Source: Gemmatimonadaceae bacterium
GTDB taxonomy: Bacteria > Gemmatimonadota > Gemmatimonadetes > Gemmatimonadales > Gemmatimonadaceae
Length of the DNA: 64,000 nt
Direction of reading: 5' to 3'
Assembly: GCA_025929535.1 (NCBI GenBank)
Contig: JAICLZ010000003.1
Coordinates: 53,535 to 117,534 of the forward strand
Made by a program: the position numbers and the translations under genes. Below are positions 17,336-25,800 of the stretch, one piece after another (position 1 is the first letter of the stretch; each line of letters begins with the position of its first letter). Below the pieces are notes generated by a model. The model was given only the letters and a program-made list of their open reading frames with translations. It had not been told where the DNA came from and made no database searches.

Positions 17336-17983
17336 ATGTCTCGTGTACGCGTGCACAATTTCACGATCTCGCTCGACGGCTACGGCGCCGGTCCACGCCA
17401 GACTCGCGAAACCCCCCTCGGCGTCGGGGGTGAATCACTGCACAATTGGTTCATCCCGACCCGCACCTTCCAGCGCATCAATGGCAACGCCGGCGGCACC
17501 ACCGGCGTCGATGATGATTTCGCGGGGCGCTATCTGGAGGGCGTCGGCGCATACATCATGGGACGCAACATGTTTGGCCCGGTTCGTGGTCCCTGGCCCG
17601 ATGACAGCTGGCGCGGCTGGTGGGGGAAGAACCCGCCGTACCACGTACCAGTATTCGTGCTGACGCATCACGCGCACCCGACGATCGAGATGGAAGGCGG
17701 CACCGTCTTCCACTTTGTCACGGGCGGTATTCGCGAAGCGCTGGAACGAGCGACGGCGGCAGCCGAGGGAAAGGATGTGCAGATCGGCGGCGGAGCGGCA
17801 ACGCTCCGCCAGTATCTCGAGGCGAGGCTCATCGACGAGATGCACGTGGCGATCTCGCCAATGTTGCTCGGGTCCGGCGAGCATCTCCTTTACGGCCTCG
17901 ATCTCAAAGCCCTGGGCTATGAGTGCACCACCCATGTGCCGACCGCCGCTGCAACGCATGTCGTGCTGACACGTCGCCAGTGA
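17336..17983 (+). CDS. Dihydrofolate reductase family protein (RibD C-terminal-like)
   Basis: A 215-residue member of the DHFR/RibD-reductase superfamily common in soil bacteria. It begins at ATG 17336 behind a GGGAG site. It shows the N-terminal ISLDGYGAG strand, the YIMGRNMFGPVRGPW loop and the NADPH-contact IGGGAATLRQYLEARLIDEMH with a following LLGSGEHLL. These proteins are NADPH-dependent reductases of mostly unknown substrate. It stands alone, between an acyltransferase and a decayed hydrolase. Confidence 0.88.
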   Translation: MSRVRVHNFTISLDGYGAGPRQTRETPLGVGGESLHNWFIPTRTFQRINGNAGGTTGVDDDFAGRYLEGVGAYIMGRNMFGPVRGPWPDDSWRGWWGKNPPYHVPVFVLTHHAHPTIEMEGGTVFHFVTGGIREALERATAAAEGKDVQIGGGAATLRQYLEARLIDEMHVAISPMLLGSGEHLLYGLDLKALGYECTTHVPTAAATHVVLTRRQ

Positions 17984-18043
17984 CTCGAGCCGCCTCCACA
18001 ACCATGAGACCTTCGCGTTCCGTCCGGTCCCGGTCCACATCCC

Positions 18044-18513
18044 GTGGCGGTACTCGTTCACGGCGGATGCTTCAAGGCAGCCTACGCAACACTCCGCGAT
18101 CTTGCGGCGATGGCCGACTCACTCAAGGCTGCTGGCATTGCGACCTGGAACATCGAGTGTCGCCGGATTGGCCAACCCGGCGGCGGCTGGCCGGGCACCT
18201 GCCTCGACGTTGGGAGCGCGGTCGACTATCTCCGCGTGCTCCCATTCGGCTGCTCCCTCTCGGGGTACCGCACGTCATTCTCATCGGCGAGTATGAAGAC
18301 TTCGTGCCCCGTTCGCTCACCGAAGCGTACGCGCGGGCGGCGACACGAGCCGGCGACCGAGTGCAGGTACGCGTCATTCCCGGAGTCGGCCACTTCGAGA
18401 TCGCCAGTCCCCGTGCGTCACCGTGGCCACAGGTCGAGTCGACAATTCGGTCGTTACTAGAGGGAAATTTGCCTCCGGAAGGGACCACGCGCACGGATCA
18501 GCCACCGCACTGA
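18044..18513 (+). pseudogene. Decayed alpha/beta-hydrolase gene with internal deletion
   Basis: One frame from 18044 reads an N-terminal hydrolase half (VLVHGGCFKAAYATLRDL, then GIATWNIECRRIGQPGGGWPG and CLDVGSAVDYLRVL). The matching C-terminal half (HVILIGEYEDFVPRSLTEAY, then PGVGHFEIASP) is in another frame further right. The central third carrying the nucleophile G-x-S-x-G is missing and the frames do not join. The histidine of the catalytic triad (GHFE) survives. This is a deleted and frameshifted relative of carboxylesterase/kynurenine-formamidase-like proteins. Confidence 0.8.
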
Positions 18514-18560
18514 ATCGGGACACCCGATCCGCCGCGCGGAATCTGGTAAATTCCGTGTAG

Positions 18561-20201
18561 ATGCCCAGCACAAATCTCCCCGACGGCGGTCCGCTCACCT
18601 CGAAATCGCCGGACACCGCCCTCGCTCGCGAGACCGAGCGCCGCCGCACGTTCGCGATCATCTCGCATCCGGACGCCGGCAAGACCACCCTCACCGAGAA
18701 GCTCCTCCTCTACGGCGGCGCCATCCACCTGGCTGGCTCCGTGAAGTCGCGCCGCGCCGAGCGGCACGCGACGAGCGACTGGATGGAGCTCGAGCGGCAG
18801 CGCGGCATCTCGGTGACGTCGAGCGTGCTGCAGTTCGACTACGAGGGGTTCCGGATCAACCTCCTCGACACGCCGGGCCACGAGGACTTCTCGGAGGACA
18901 CGTACCGCACGCTCATGGCGGCGGACAGCGCGGTGATGCTGCTCGACAACCGGCGCGGCGTCGAGGATCGCACGCGGCAGCTGTTCGCGGTGTGCAAGCG
19001 GCGGCGGATGCCGATCTTCACCTTCGTCAACAAGTGTGATCGCGCGGGCGAGGATCCGCTCAAGCTGATCAGCGATGTCGAGGCGGATCTCGAGATCGGC
19101 TGCTACCCGGTGACGTGGCCCATCTATCGTGACGGCGCGTTCGCGGGGGTCTACGATCGCCGGCGCAAGCGCGTCGAGATGTTCGAGCGCGGGCTCGATC
19201 ACGGCGCGCGCATGTTGGAGGCGCAGAGCTCGGATCTCAACGATCCTTCGCTGATCGAGCTCCTGGGCGAGGACGCGCACCACCGGTTCCTGCAGGAGAT
19301 CGGGCTGCTCGATGCGGCGGGGCACGCGTTCGATCACGCGGCGCTGCTCACCGGCGATCTCTCGCCGGTGTTCTTCGGGAGCGCGCTCACGAACTTCGGC
19401 GTCGAGCCGTTCCTCGAGGAGTTCCTCGATCTCGCGCCTGCTCCGTCACCGCACGAGTCGACGGCGGGCACCGTCGAGCCGACGGACCCGGAGTTCTCGG
19501 GATTCGTCTTCAAGATCCAGGCGAACATGGATCCACGGCATCGCGATCGGATCGCCTTCGTGCGCGTGTGCTCGGGGCACTTCGAGGCCGGCATGCAGGT
19601 GAAGCTGGGCCGCACGGGCAAGATCGTGCGACTCCCGGCGCCGCAGCAGTTTCTGGCGCGCGAGCGGAGTGCCGTCGAGGAGGCTTGGCCAGGCGATGTC
19701 ATTGGCGTGGTCGACAAGGGGACGCTCCGCATCGGCGACACGCTCTCGCCGAATGGAGATGTGGAGTATCGCGGCATTCCGCGCTTCGCGCCGGAGCACT
19801 TCGCGCGCATCATCGGGACTGATCCGATGCGTCGCAAGCAGCTCGATGCGGGGCTGCGGCAGCTCACCGAGGAGGGCGCAGCGCAGGTGTTCTTCACGGA
19901 GCCGGACGGCGGACCGAATCCCGTGATCGGCGCCGTGGGCATGCTGCAGTTCGACGTGATGCTTTTCCGCCTGGAGAACGAGTACGGCGCGCCGTGCAGA
20001 ATCGAGCGCCTGCCGTATCGCTATCCGCGCTGGGTCGGAGGCCCCGAGGCGGCGATCGAGCGCGCGTCGCGCGGCAGCGGGCGCATGCGCCTCTACGATG
20101 CGAAGGGCGCGTCGCTCCTGGTGTTCGACGAGCTATGGACGCTCCGCAGCACGCAGCAGCACGAGACGTCGCTCACCTTTCACGAAGTCGCGCCGCAGTA
20201 G
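18561..20201 (+). CDS. prfC: Peptide chain release factor 3 (RF3)
   Basis: A 546-residue translational GTPase that recycles RF1/RF2 from the ribosome. It has the P-loop HPDAGKTTLTEK, the switch region RQRGISVTSS, DTPGHEDFSEDTYRTL and the guanine-specificity motif NKCD. The SDWMELERQRGIS sequence and the length (normal is about 530) separate it from EF-G. The start at ATG 18561 has no clear ribosome site. It stands alone, convergent with the arsenic cluster. Confidence 0.95.
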   Translation: MPSTNLPDGGPLTSKSPDTALARETERRRTFAIISHPDAGKTTLTEKLLLYGGAIHLAGSVKSRRAERHATSDWMELERQRGISVTSSVLQFDYEGFRINLLDTPGHEDFSEDTYRTLMAADSAVMLLDNRRGVEDRTRQLFAVCKRRRMPIFTFVNKCDRAGEDPLKLISDVEADLEIGCYPVTWPIYRDGAFAGVYDRRRKRVEMFERGLDHGARMLEAQSSDLNDPSLIELLGEDAHHRFLQEIGLLDAAGHAFDHAALLTGDLSPVFFGSALTNFGVEPFLEEFLDLAPAPSPHESTAGTVEPTDPEFSGFVFKIQANMDPRHRDRIAFVRVCSGHFEAGMQVKLGRTGKIVRLPAPQQFLARERSAVEEAWPGDVIGVVDKGTLRIGDTLSPNGDVEYRGIPRFAPEHFARIIGTDPMRRKQLDAGLRQLTEEGAAQVFFTEPDGGPNPVIGAVGMLQFDVMLFRLENEYGAPCRIERLPYRYPRWVGGPEAAIERASRGSGRMRLYDAKGASLLVFDELWTLRSTQQHETSLTFHEVAPQ

Positions 20202-20221
20202 CAAGCGAGCGCCACTGCGCT

Positions 20222-20734
20222 CTATCGCATTCCGCGATTCCTCGATTCGGCTGTGACACCTTCATCTCCCCTCGAGGGCCGCTCACCCAACGTCAGGCAC
20301 ATCACCGTCGCCGTCGCCGGGCACGCACTCACGAATTCCGTCGTCTGTCGCACTGGCTCCGGCACAGCGTCGCGCGTGGTCTTTACGAACCCGAACGTCG
20401 GGAAGTACCGTTCGGCCGTGGTCGTGAGCAGGTAGAGCGCCCGGATGTTGCGCGCCTCCGCTTCCGCGATGATCCGCTCGACGAGCTGGCGTCCGAGACC
20501 GCGATCGCGCCACTCGGGAGCGACCGCGGTCGAGCGCAGCAGTGCGTGCTCGCAGCAGATCTCGAGACCGACCACACCCACGATCCGCTCATCGCTCTCG
20601 GCCACGATGAAGCTGCACAACGAATCCGCGACGCCGTCGATCGGGAGCCCGCTTGCGGTCAACAGCTGTTCGACCGCGCCGAGATCCTCGTCGCGCGCGG
20701 GACGAAGCGTGGGAGTATCGATTGTGTGTGTCAC
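20222..20734 (-). CDS. arsN2: Arsenic-resistance GNAT acetyltransferase (ArsN2-like)
   Basis: A 170-residue GNAT N-acetyltransferase with the acetyl-CoA binding loop RDRGLGRQLVERI and the ending YFPTFGFVKTTRDAVPEPV found in the ArsN2 branch. The start is GTG 20734 because a perfect AGGAGG lies six bases upstream; earlier in-frame codons overlap arsM. It is the last gene of the arsenic cluster, 25 bases after arsM. ArsN-type enzymes acetylate arsenic-containing or related compounds; for ArsN2 the substrate is not settled. Confidence 0.85.
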   Translation of the reverse strand: MTHTIDTPTLRPARDEDLGAVEQLLTASGLPIDGVADSLCSFIVAESDERIVGVVGLEICCEHALLRSTAVAPEWRDRGLGRQLVERIIAEAEARNIRALYLLTTTAERYFPTFGFVKTTRDAVPEPVRQTTEFVSACPATATVMCLTLGERPSRGDEGVTAESRNRGMR

Positions 20735-20759
20735 GTCGCACCTCCTCGTGCGAACAGGT

Positions 20760-21671
20760 CTAGGCGCAGCAGCCCGGCGCGCAGCACGGCTGGGTGCTGG
20801 TCGCCGGCTTCGTCGCGCGCACGAAGGCACTCAGAAACTTTCCGTCGATCTCCGTCGCCACCGACGCGACGTCGAGCCCCGACTGCGCGAGGAAGGCTGC
20901 GGCATCCTTCGCCTCGTAGAAGCGCGTCGGCTCGAAGCTCGGATGCTCGAAGCCCACCTCCTCGAGCAGCCGCGCGAACTCGGACTCCTCCAGCGCGCCC
21001 GCTATGCAGCCCACCCACAGCTCCATGCTCTGTCGCACCGCAGCCGGCACCTCGCCGCGCACGACGACATCGCTCACCGCGAATCGCCCGCCCGGTTTGA
21101 GCACGCGGAACGCCTCGGCGAGCACCGTGCGCTTGTCGCCCGAGAGATTGATCACGCAGTTGGAGATGATCACGTCCACCGATGCATCCGGAAGCGGGAT
21201 CGACTCGATCGCCCCCTCGAGGAACTCGACGTTCGTCACGCCCGCTTCCGCCTGATTGCGCCGCGCGAGCTCGAGCATCGAGTCGGTCATGTCGAGCCCG
21301 TACGCCTTGCCCGTGGGGCCGACACGGCGCGCGGACAGCAGCACATCGATGCCGCCGCCGGAGCCGAGGTCGAGCACGATTTCGCCGGGCGCGAGCTCCG
21401 CGAGCGCAGTCGGGTTGCCGCAGCCGAGCGAGGCGAGGACGGCGGCTTCCGGCAGCTCGTCGATCTCGCCGTTCACGTAAAGATTGGACGTGATCGGATC
21501 GGTCTGTCCATCGAACGCGGCGCCGCCGCAGCACGAGTTGATTGTGCCGGGCTGGGGTGCGCAGCACGCGCTGGCGGCCGCCTGCGGAAGCTCTGCGACC
21601 GCGAGCACGCGCCGCGCGGCATCTCCGTACTTCTCTTGTACGACCTGGGTCAGCTCCGGCGTGTTCGACAT
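20760..21671 (-). CDS. arsM: Arsenite S-adenosylmethionine methyltransferase
   Basis: Methylates As(III) to volatile or less retained species. The 303-residue protein has the SAM motif [10 protein letters not shown] and the three arsenic-binding cysteines expected for the family at C84 (SLGCGNP), C172 (ISNCVINL) and C222 (WVGCIAG). Extra cysteine pairs lie at 36-37, 47-48, 296-297 and 301-302, typical of the longer bacterial ArsM. The ATG at 21671 has a GAGGG about five bases upstream. Just upstream is an ArsR-type palindrome (21685-21700), so arsM may be separately controlled by ArsR. Confidence 0.95.
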   Translation of the reverse strand: MSNTPELTQVVQEKYGDAARRVLAVAELPQAAASACCAPQPGTINSCCGGAAFDGQTDPITSNLYVNGEIDELPEAAVLASLGCGNPTALAELAPGEIVLDLGSGGGIDVLLSARRVGPTGKAYGLDMTDSMLELARRNQAEAGVTNVEFLEGAIESIPLPDASVDVIISNCVINLSGDKRTVLAEAFRVLKPGGRFAVSDVVVRGEVPAAVRQSMELWVGCIAGALEESEFARLLEEVGFEHPSFEPTRFYEAKDAAAFLAQSGLDVASVATEIDGKFLSAFVRATKPATSTQPCCAPGCCA

Positions 21672-21684
21672 TGTGCCCTCGTCA

Positions 21685-21700
21685 ATCAAAAAATGTTGAT
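21685..21700 (-). promoter_or_regulatory. Probable ArsR operator before arsM
   Basis: On the minus strand the site reads ATCAACATTTTTTGAT, a palindrome with half-sites ATCAA/TTGAT around a six-base T-rich centre. It differs at a single base from the site before arsR. It lies 14-29 bases ahead of the arsM start. An extended -10-like TGTACGAT at 21703-21710 would start transcription inside this site, so bound ArsR should block it (inference). Confidence 0.65.
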
Positions 21701-21737
21701 GAATCGTACACGGAACCAGCTCGAGTTGCGACTATGA

Positions 21738-22067
21738 CTAGCAGCAGCGGCCCACTTTCCTGAGCTCCCGTCGCTGCACCGACGGCTGGAGCGCGACGCT
21801 CACGTCGTGCAGCTCGGCCAGCGTCTCGGGGACGATCGTGTAGTACGACCACCGTCCCTCCTTGCGATCGGTCACGAGCCCCGCCTCCTTCAGCACCCGC
21901 AGATGGAAGGACAGCCGCGATTGGGCGGCATCCAGCTCATCCGTGAGCTCGCACACGCATCGCTCCCCGCTCCGGAGCATCTCCATGATCTCGAGACGCG
22001 TCTCGTCCGAGAGGGCGTGAAAGAGCGCTGCGGCTCGCGCGAGCTTGGGTTCGACTGCCGTGGTCAT
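21738..22067 (-). CDS. arsR: ArsR-family metalloregulator
   Basis: A 109-residue winged-helix repressor released from DNA by arsenite or antimonite. The metal-site sequence ERCVCEL sits at the start of the recognition helix region, followed by QSRLSFHLRVLKEAGLV, the DNA-reading helix. The third thiol of classical sites is missing there, but the protein ends in RCC, which could supply it. ATG 22067 is preferred over the upstream TTG at 22076 because the promoter's -10 box covers that TTG. Confidence 0.93.
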   Translation of the reverse strand: MTTAVEPKLARAAALFHALSDETRLEIMEMLRSGERCVCELTDELDAAQSRLSFHLRVLKEAGLVTDRKEGRWSYYTIVPETLAELHDVSVALQPSVQRRELRKVGRCC

Positions 22068-22074
22068 GGAAGGC

Positions 22075-22102
22075 AATATATCAACGTTTTTTGATTAGTC
22101 AA
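22075..22102 (-). promoter_or_regulatory. arsR promoter (sigma-70-like, leaderless)
   Basis: Reading on the minus strand, TTGACT (22102-22097) is followed by a 16-base spacer and TATATT (22080-22075). The start point would fall at about 22068, next to the ATG at 22067, so the message would have little or no leader, and no ribosome site is visible. The ArsR palindrome fills the spacer. Confidence 0.7.
22080..22095 (-). promoter_or_regulatory. Probable ArsR operator before arsR
   Basis: On the plus strand the site reads ATCAACGTTTTTTGAT, with half-sites ATCAA/TTGAT. It is nearly identical to the site before arsM but in the opposite orientation. It lies inside the -10/-35 spacer of the arsR promoter, the usual place for autorepression. 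Confidence 0.75.
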
Positions 22103-22133
22103 GGGCGTCCGATCTTGGTTGGTATGCCTGCCG

Positions 22134-22505
22134 CTACGCGAGTCGACACGCGTGGCGCACTGCGACGTTCCAGAACGTGGCGACAACGAGCGCAACGGAC
22201 CCGCTATAGATCATCGGCATCGCGGCGGGGCCATGAACGACGATGACTCCACTCGCCAGCGCGAGGGCGCCCAGGATCCCGAGCGCCAATGGGCCTGACT
22301 TCCGATGCATTCGGAATCCTCGCCAGAAGCCCCACAGCGCGAGCAGCAACGACGCGAGCATCACGGGCCACAAAATCGCGTCCTTGCGCAGGGCGCTCAA
22401 TCCGAGCGCCGCGAGCGCACTGACGATCAGCGGCGTCCCGGCACAGCAGAGCGCAGCGGCAATCGCGCCCAGCACTCCGGCACCATCCGAAACCACGTCG
22501 CGCAT
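22134..22505 (-). CDS. MerC/MerT-like mercury transport membrane protein
   Basis: A 123-residue protein with four membrane segments. The first contains a vicinal cysteine pair (AALCCAGTPLIV), as in mercury importers MerT and MerC, which pass Hg(II) inward for reduction. No MerA or MerP is seen in the window, so it may instead handle another soft metal or be linked to the arsenic genes. It lies upstream of arsR on the same strand, 66 bases away, and is not under the arsR operator unless by readthrough. Confidence 0.65.
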   Translation of the reverse strand: MRDVVSDGAGVLGAIAAALCCAGTPLIVSALAALGLSALRKDAILWPVMLASLLLALWGFWRGFRMHRKSGPLALGILGALALASGVIVVHGPAAMPMIYSGSVALVVATFWNVAVRHACRLA

Positions 22506-22578
22506 ACTACTTGGCGATTCGCCCGTCGTCACCTCGGTACGTGTCGATGACCCGCTTCGCGCGCATCCGACGACTCGA

Positions 22579-22794
22579 TCACTCGAGGCGGCGCGCAGCA
22601 ACGTCATTACCGCACTGAATCGGCGGACATGGCGCCGATCCGTACGTGCAGAACACGCAGCAATCGCCGGACTTCGGCTTGAGCAGTACGTGGCAACTGC
22701 GGCATTCGTAAAAGAATACGCACTCCGCGGTTGGCATCTCCAGCCGCTCGGCATGTCCGCACGCGGGACACGTCAGCACCGACGCGAGCTCCAT
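22579..22794 (-). CDS. GDCCVxC-motif small metal-binding protein
   Basis: A 71-residue protein with two zinc-ribbon-like cysteine pairs (TCPACG and CRSCH) and the hallmark GDCCVFCTYGSAPCPP. The family is known from mercury and arsenic neighbourhoods and has selenocysteine versions; this one is all cysteine. Ten cysteines in 71 residues suggest metal binding or thiol transfer. It starts at ATG 22794. It is the first gene of the metal-resistance run, 73 bases before the MerC/T-like gene. Confidence 0.8.
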   Translation of the reverse strand: MELASVLTCPACGHAERLEMPTAECVFFYECRSCHVLLKPKSGDCCVFCTYGSAPCPPIQCGNDVAARRLE

Positions 22795-22873
22795 ATGCGG
22801 TGAATCTACTCCGCACGAGCACTGTCTGCTGCTTGCCACAGTTCTCACGGACACGCTCCTGTGACAGTCACCG

Positions 22874-24190
22874 TCAATCCCGCTCCCGCGGCAGCCCCGT
22901 TTCCCGCAAGTCCGACGGATAGTCCGGTGCCTGCATCGGCGGCGTCGCCGCCTGCTCCTCGATCCGCTCCTCGTACTCGAGCACGTTGGCGGGCACGTAC
23001 GGCTTGTTCACCACCGGCATCGGCGCCGTCGCGTACTTCGCGCGCCACCTGCCGATCGACTCGTCGATCACCTCGTCCGTGATGCGCGTGTCGTCGCGAG
23101 CGCCGTGGTGCCCCAGACCGCCATCGATCGTGCGATTCGCCGGCGCCCAGAGCCGGTACCACAATGTGAGCGAGTCGTGCAGCGCGCTCTCGCTCGGCGG
23201 CGCGCTGTCCAGCGCCGAAGCGTCGAGCTCGAGGCGGCACGCCGTGGTCACGCGATCGATCATCCATTGCAGCGTGAGCGTCGCGAGCCCGCGCTCGGCC
23301 CACGTGTAGCCGCCGCCCACATCCGAGTGCACGCCCGTGAACCATCGCTGCTCGATGCGCTGCCCGTGCTCGCGCGCGCTCGGCTGCTGCAGCCAGAGCG
23401 TGGGCACGAACGGACGCCGCCGCTCGTCCACGGCCACCCCTTGGAACGCGCAGTCCACCCAGCTGCTGAGCGTCACATCGTGAAAGCCGACGAGGTGTGA
23501 GGTGAGACGGCCGAGCAGCCCGACGGGTATGCCGAGCGATCCGACCGTGTCCCACACGCCGATGCACGTGATGCGGAAGTCCGGATGCGAGTGCTGCACG
23601 CGAAAGTCCACCGACAGCTGCGCGCTCGGCGCCGTGGCATCGCTGCGCTTGCGATACAGCGTGAACGCCTCGCTCACCGCCTGATCGAGGCTCTTGCCGA
23701 GCGGGAGCTTCTCGGGATCGATGACCCCGCAGTTGCGCACGAGACCGGCGAGACTGCGCACCGTGTAGGCGCCGCGACTGAAGCCGAAGAGATAGACGTA
23801 ATCGCCAGGATGGTAGTGATCGATGAGAAATCGATAGCACTCCTGGATGTTTCGATTCAGTCCGTAGCCGGTCGCGCCGCCGATCACGCGGTCGATGAAG
23901 CCGCCGGTGCCCACCCCCGGATGGTAGTACGCGAGCTGCGGCGTCCCGTCGTTCGCGTTCGGCTTCACGATCTGGTACGTGAGCCAGACGTTCGTGGTCG
24001 CGGAGCTGCCCACCGCGTCCGTCGCCTTCGTGCTGTTCCACGTTCCATCCGCGCAGATGACGATGCGCTTGTGCTTCTGGCGAACGGCTTCGGAGGGGAG
24101 ATTCTGGCGCAGATTCGACGGCGCCGTGAGTCCGCGGCGAGCGGGCGGCGTGATCTGCAGCGTTGGCACGCCGCGATCGCCTGCGGTCAT
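22874..24190 (-). CDS. DUF2235 alpha/beta-hydrolase (phospholipase-like)
   Basis: A 438-residue protein starting at ATG 24190 in the stop codon of the DHH gene. The N-terminal KRIVICADGTWN is the typical opening of DUF2235. The nucleophile elbow is GFSRGAY (S138), the acidic residue is likely in GVWDTVGSLG and the histidine in GVHSDVGGGY. Many members are T6SS Tle1-type phospholipase effectors, but no secretion genes are nearby and there is no signal peptide. A housekeeping or cytoplasmic role is as likely. Confidence 0.85.
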   Translation of the reverse strand: MTAGDRGVPTLQITPPARRGLTAPSNLRQNLPSEAVRQKHKRIVICADGTWNSTKATDAVGSSATTNVWLTYQIVKPNANDGTPQLAYYHPGVGTGGFIDRVIGGATGYGLNRNIQECYRFLIDHYHPGDYVYLFGFSRGAYTVRSLAGLVRNCGVIDPEKLPLGKSLDQAVSEAFTLYRKRSDATAPSAQLSVDFRVQHSHPDFRITCIGVWDTVGSLGIPVGLLGRLTSHLVGFHDVTLSSWVDCAFQGVAVDERRRPFVPTLWLQQPSAREHGQRIEQRWFTGVHSDVGGGYTWAERGLATLTLQWMIDRVTTACRLELDASALDSAPPSESALHDSLTLWYRLWAPANRTIDGGLGHHGARDDTRITDEVIDESIGRWRAKYATAPMPVVNKPYVPANVLEYEERIEEQAATPPMQAPDYPSDLRETGLPRERD

Positions 24191-25254
24191 TTGCTCCCGG
24201 TGAGCGCCTTGACGAGCTCCCGCCGAATCGTGCGGCCGAGCCCTTCCTGGCTCCTGAATGGGTGCGCCTTCTTCCACAGCGGCAACGGCACCACGGTTTT
24301 GGCCATCATCGGATGTCCGCCCGCGCTTCCGAATGCGCTGAAGCGTTTCCGGATTCGCTCGCCGAGCTTCGCGTTCGGCGACAGCGAGCGCAGGCTCATC
24401 GCGAACTTGCCGCCGAACACGCCCGACACCGCGGAAATCTCGGCTCCCGCCATGCCGAGGCAGAACTCCGCGAGCTGGGCGACGATGTGCTCCTGATCCG
24501 CCGGGAGCGTGCCGAGGTGGAGATACGCGAGCCCGTTGCGCACGCGCGCGTGCTCGAGCGCGACGCCGAAGCGGCGCAGCGCGAGCGGCCGGTACATCGG
24601 ATGCTGGATGCGCCGCAGCGCGACGTGATCGGCGCGCGCGAAGAGGAGCGCGAACATCTGCAGGTCCTCGTCGCTCGCCGCGCGCGAGAGCGATTTGGTG
24701 TCCGTGATGATGCCGTAGAGCAGCGCCGTCGCGAGCTTCGTCGTCACGCCGTCCTCATCGGAGGCCAGCAGGTATTCGGCGGCCATCGTCGCGCTCGCGC
24801 CGTAGTTCGTGCGCACATCGCGATAGCGCGCGCGATACGCATCCGTGGTGGGGTGGTGATCGATCACGGCGGCGACATCCGGAAGCCCATCGCCGAAGTA
24901 CGGCGGCTGCACGTCGACCAGCACGAGCGGCGCGAGCAGCGGCAGCCGCTCCTTCGACACGTGGCGTACGTGCTCGTGCAGCTCCGCGATCAGGCGCTGG
25001 TTTTCCGGGCGCGTGATCTGGCCCACGGTCACGATCGGCGAGCGCGCGGCGGAGAAGCCGAGCGTGCGCCGCAGCGCGAGCGCGGAGGCGATCGCGTCCG
25101 GGTCGGGATCGTTCTGCACGAGAAAGGTGCATCGCGTCGCGCCCGTGAGCGCGCGGCGCAGCGCGCGAACTCGCCGGCGTGCGGCCGGGTCCGCGCTGAC
25201 GAGGGCGGCGAGCCTGCTGTGGATGATGTGGCCGCGCCGTCGTCGTGCGGTCAT
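24187..25254 (-). CDS. DHH-family phosphoesterase (nano-RNase/c-di-AMP-type)
   Basis: A 355-residue protein with the first metal motif as NDPDPDA (residues 48-54) and the DHH motif VIDHHPTT (D132-H134), then a DHHA1-like C-terminal domain ending GGHPMMAKTVVP. The family hydrolyses short RNAs, pAp or cyclic dinucleotides. The first motif begins with asparagine where many relatives have histidine (H-x-D-x-D). It abuts ppa, so it could act in nucleotide recycling together with pyrophosphatase. Confidence 0.87.
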   Translation of the reverse strand: MTARRRRGHIIHSRLAALVSADPAARRRVRALRRALTGATRCTFLVQNDPDPDAIASALALRRTLGFSAARSPIVTVGQITRPENQRLIAELHEHVRHVSKERLPLLAPLVLVDVQPPYFGDGLPDVAAVIDHHPTTDAYRARYRDVRTNYGASATMAAEYLLASDEDGVTTKLATALLYGIITDTKSLSRAASDEDLQMFALLFARADHVALRRIQHPMYRPLALRRFGVALEHARVRNGLAYLHLGTLPADQEHIVAQLAEFCLGMAGAEISAVSGVFGGKFAMSLRSLSPNAKLGERIRKRFSAFGSAGGHPMMAKTVVPLPLWKKAHPFRSQEGLGRTIRRELVKALTGSK

Positions 25255-25800
25255 CTAGGGTCCGCTTCGAACCACGTATCGCTCGTCATACCGATCCTGC
25301 GACTCGCGAATCACCTGCATCGCGTAGGGCGCCTGCTCCCAGCCGATGGTCTGCACACGCTTCCCTTCCAGATCCTTGTAGATGTGAAAGAAGTGCTCGA
25401 CCTCGCGCAGATAGTGCTGCGGGATGTCCGCGATGTCGAAGTATTCCTCGTAGAACGGATCGTTGCTGGGCACCGCGAGGATCTTGTCATCCGGCTCGCC
25501 GCGATCGGTCATGCGCAGACAGCCGATCGGCCGCGCATCGATCTGGCAGCCGGGGAACGTCGGCTCGTTGAGCAGCACGAGAATGTCAGCCGGATCATTG
25601 TCCTCAGCCAGCGTACGCGGAATGAAGCCGTAGTCGGCGGGATAGTGGACGGCCGAGTAGAGCACGCGGTCGAGACGAAAGAGTCCCGATTCCTTGTCGA
25701 GCTCGTACTTGTTGCGACTGCCACTCGGGATCTCGACGACCGCAGTCACCTTCTCGGGAGGATGTGATCCGGCCGAGAGGCCGTGCCAGGGGTGGATCAA
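25255..25800 (-). CDS. ppa: Inorganic pyrophosphatase (family I)
   Basis: Hydrolyses pyrophosphate to drive biosynthesis. The 181-residue protein carries KYELDKESG, the active-site YPADYGFIPRT and DNDPADILVL. The start is TTG 25800: a GGAGG lies about seven bases upstream and the TTG overlaps the stop of the aldo/keto reductase gene. No ATG is available before the conserved region. The DHH gene follows immediately. Confidence 0.95.
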   Translation of the reverse strand: MIHPWHGLSAGSHPPEKVTAVVEIPSGSRNKYELDKESGLFRLDRVLYSAVHYPADYGFIPRTLAEDNDPADILVLLNEPTFPGCQIDARPIGCLRMTDRGEPDDKILAVPSNDPFYEEYFDIADIPQHYLREVEHFFHIYKDLEGKRVQTIGWEQAPYAMQVIRESQDRYDERYVVRSGP

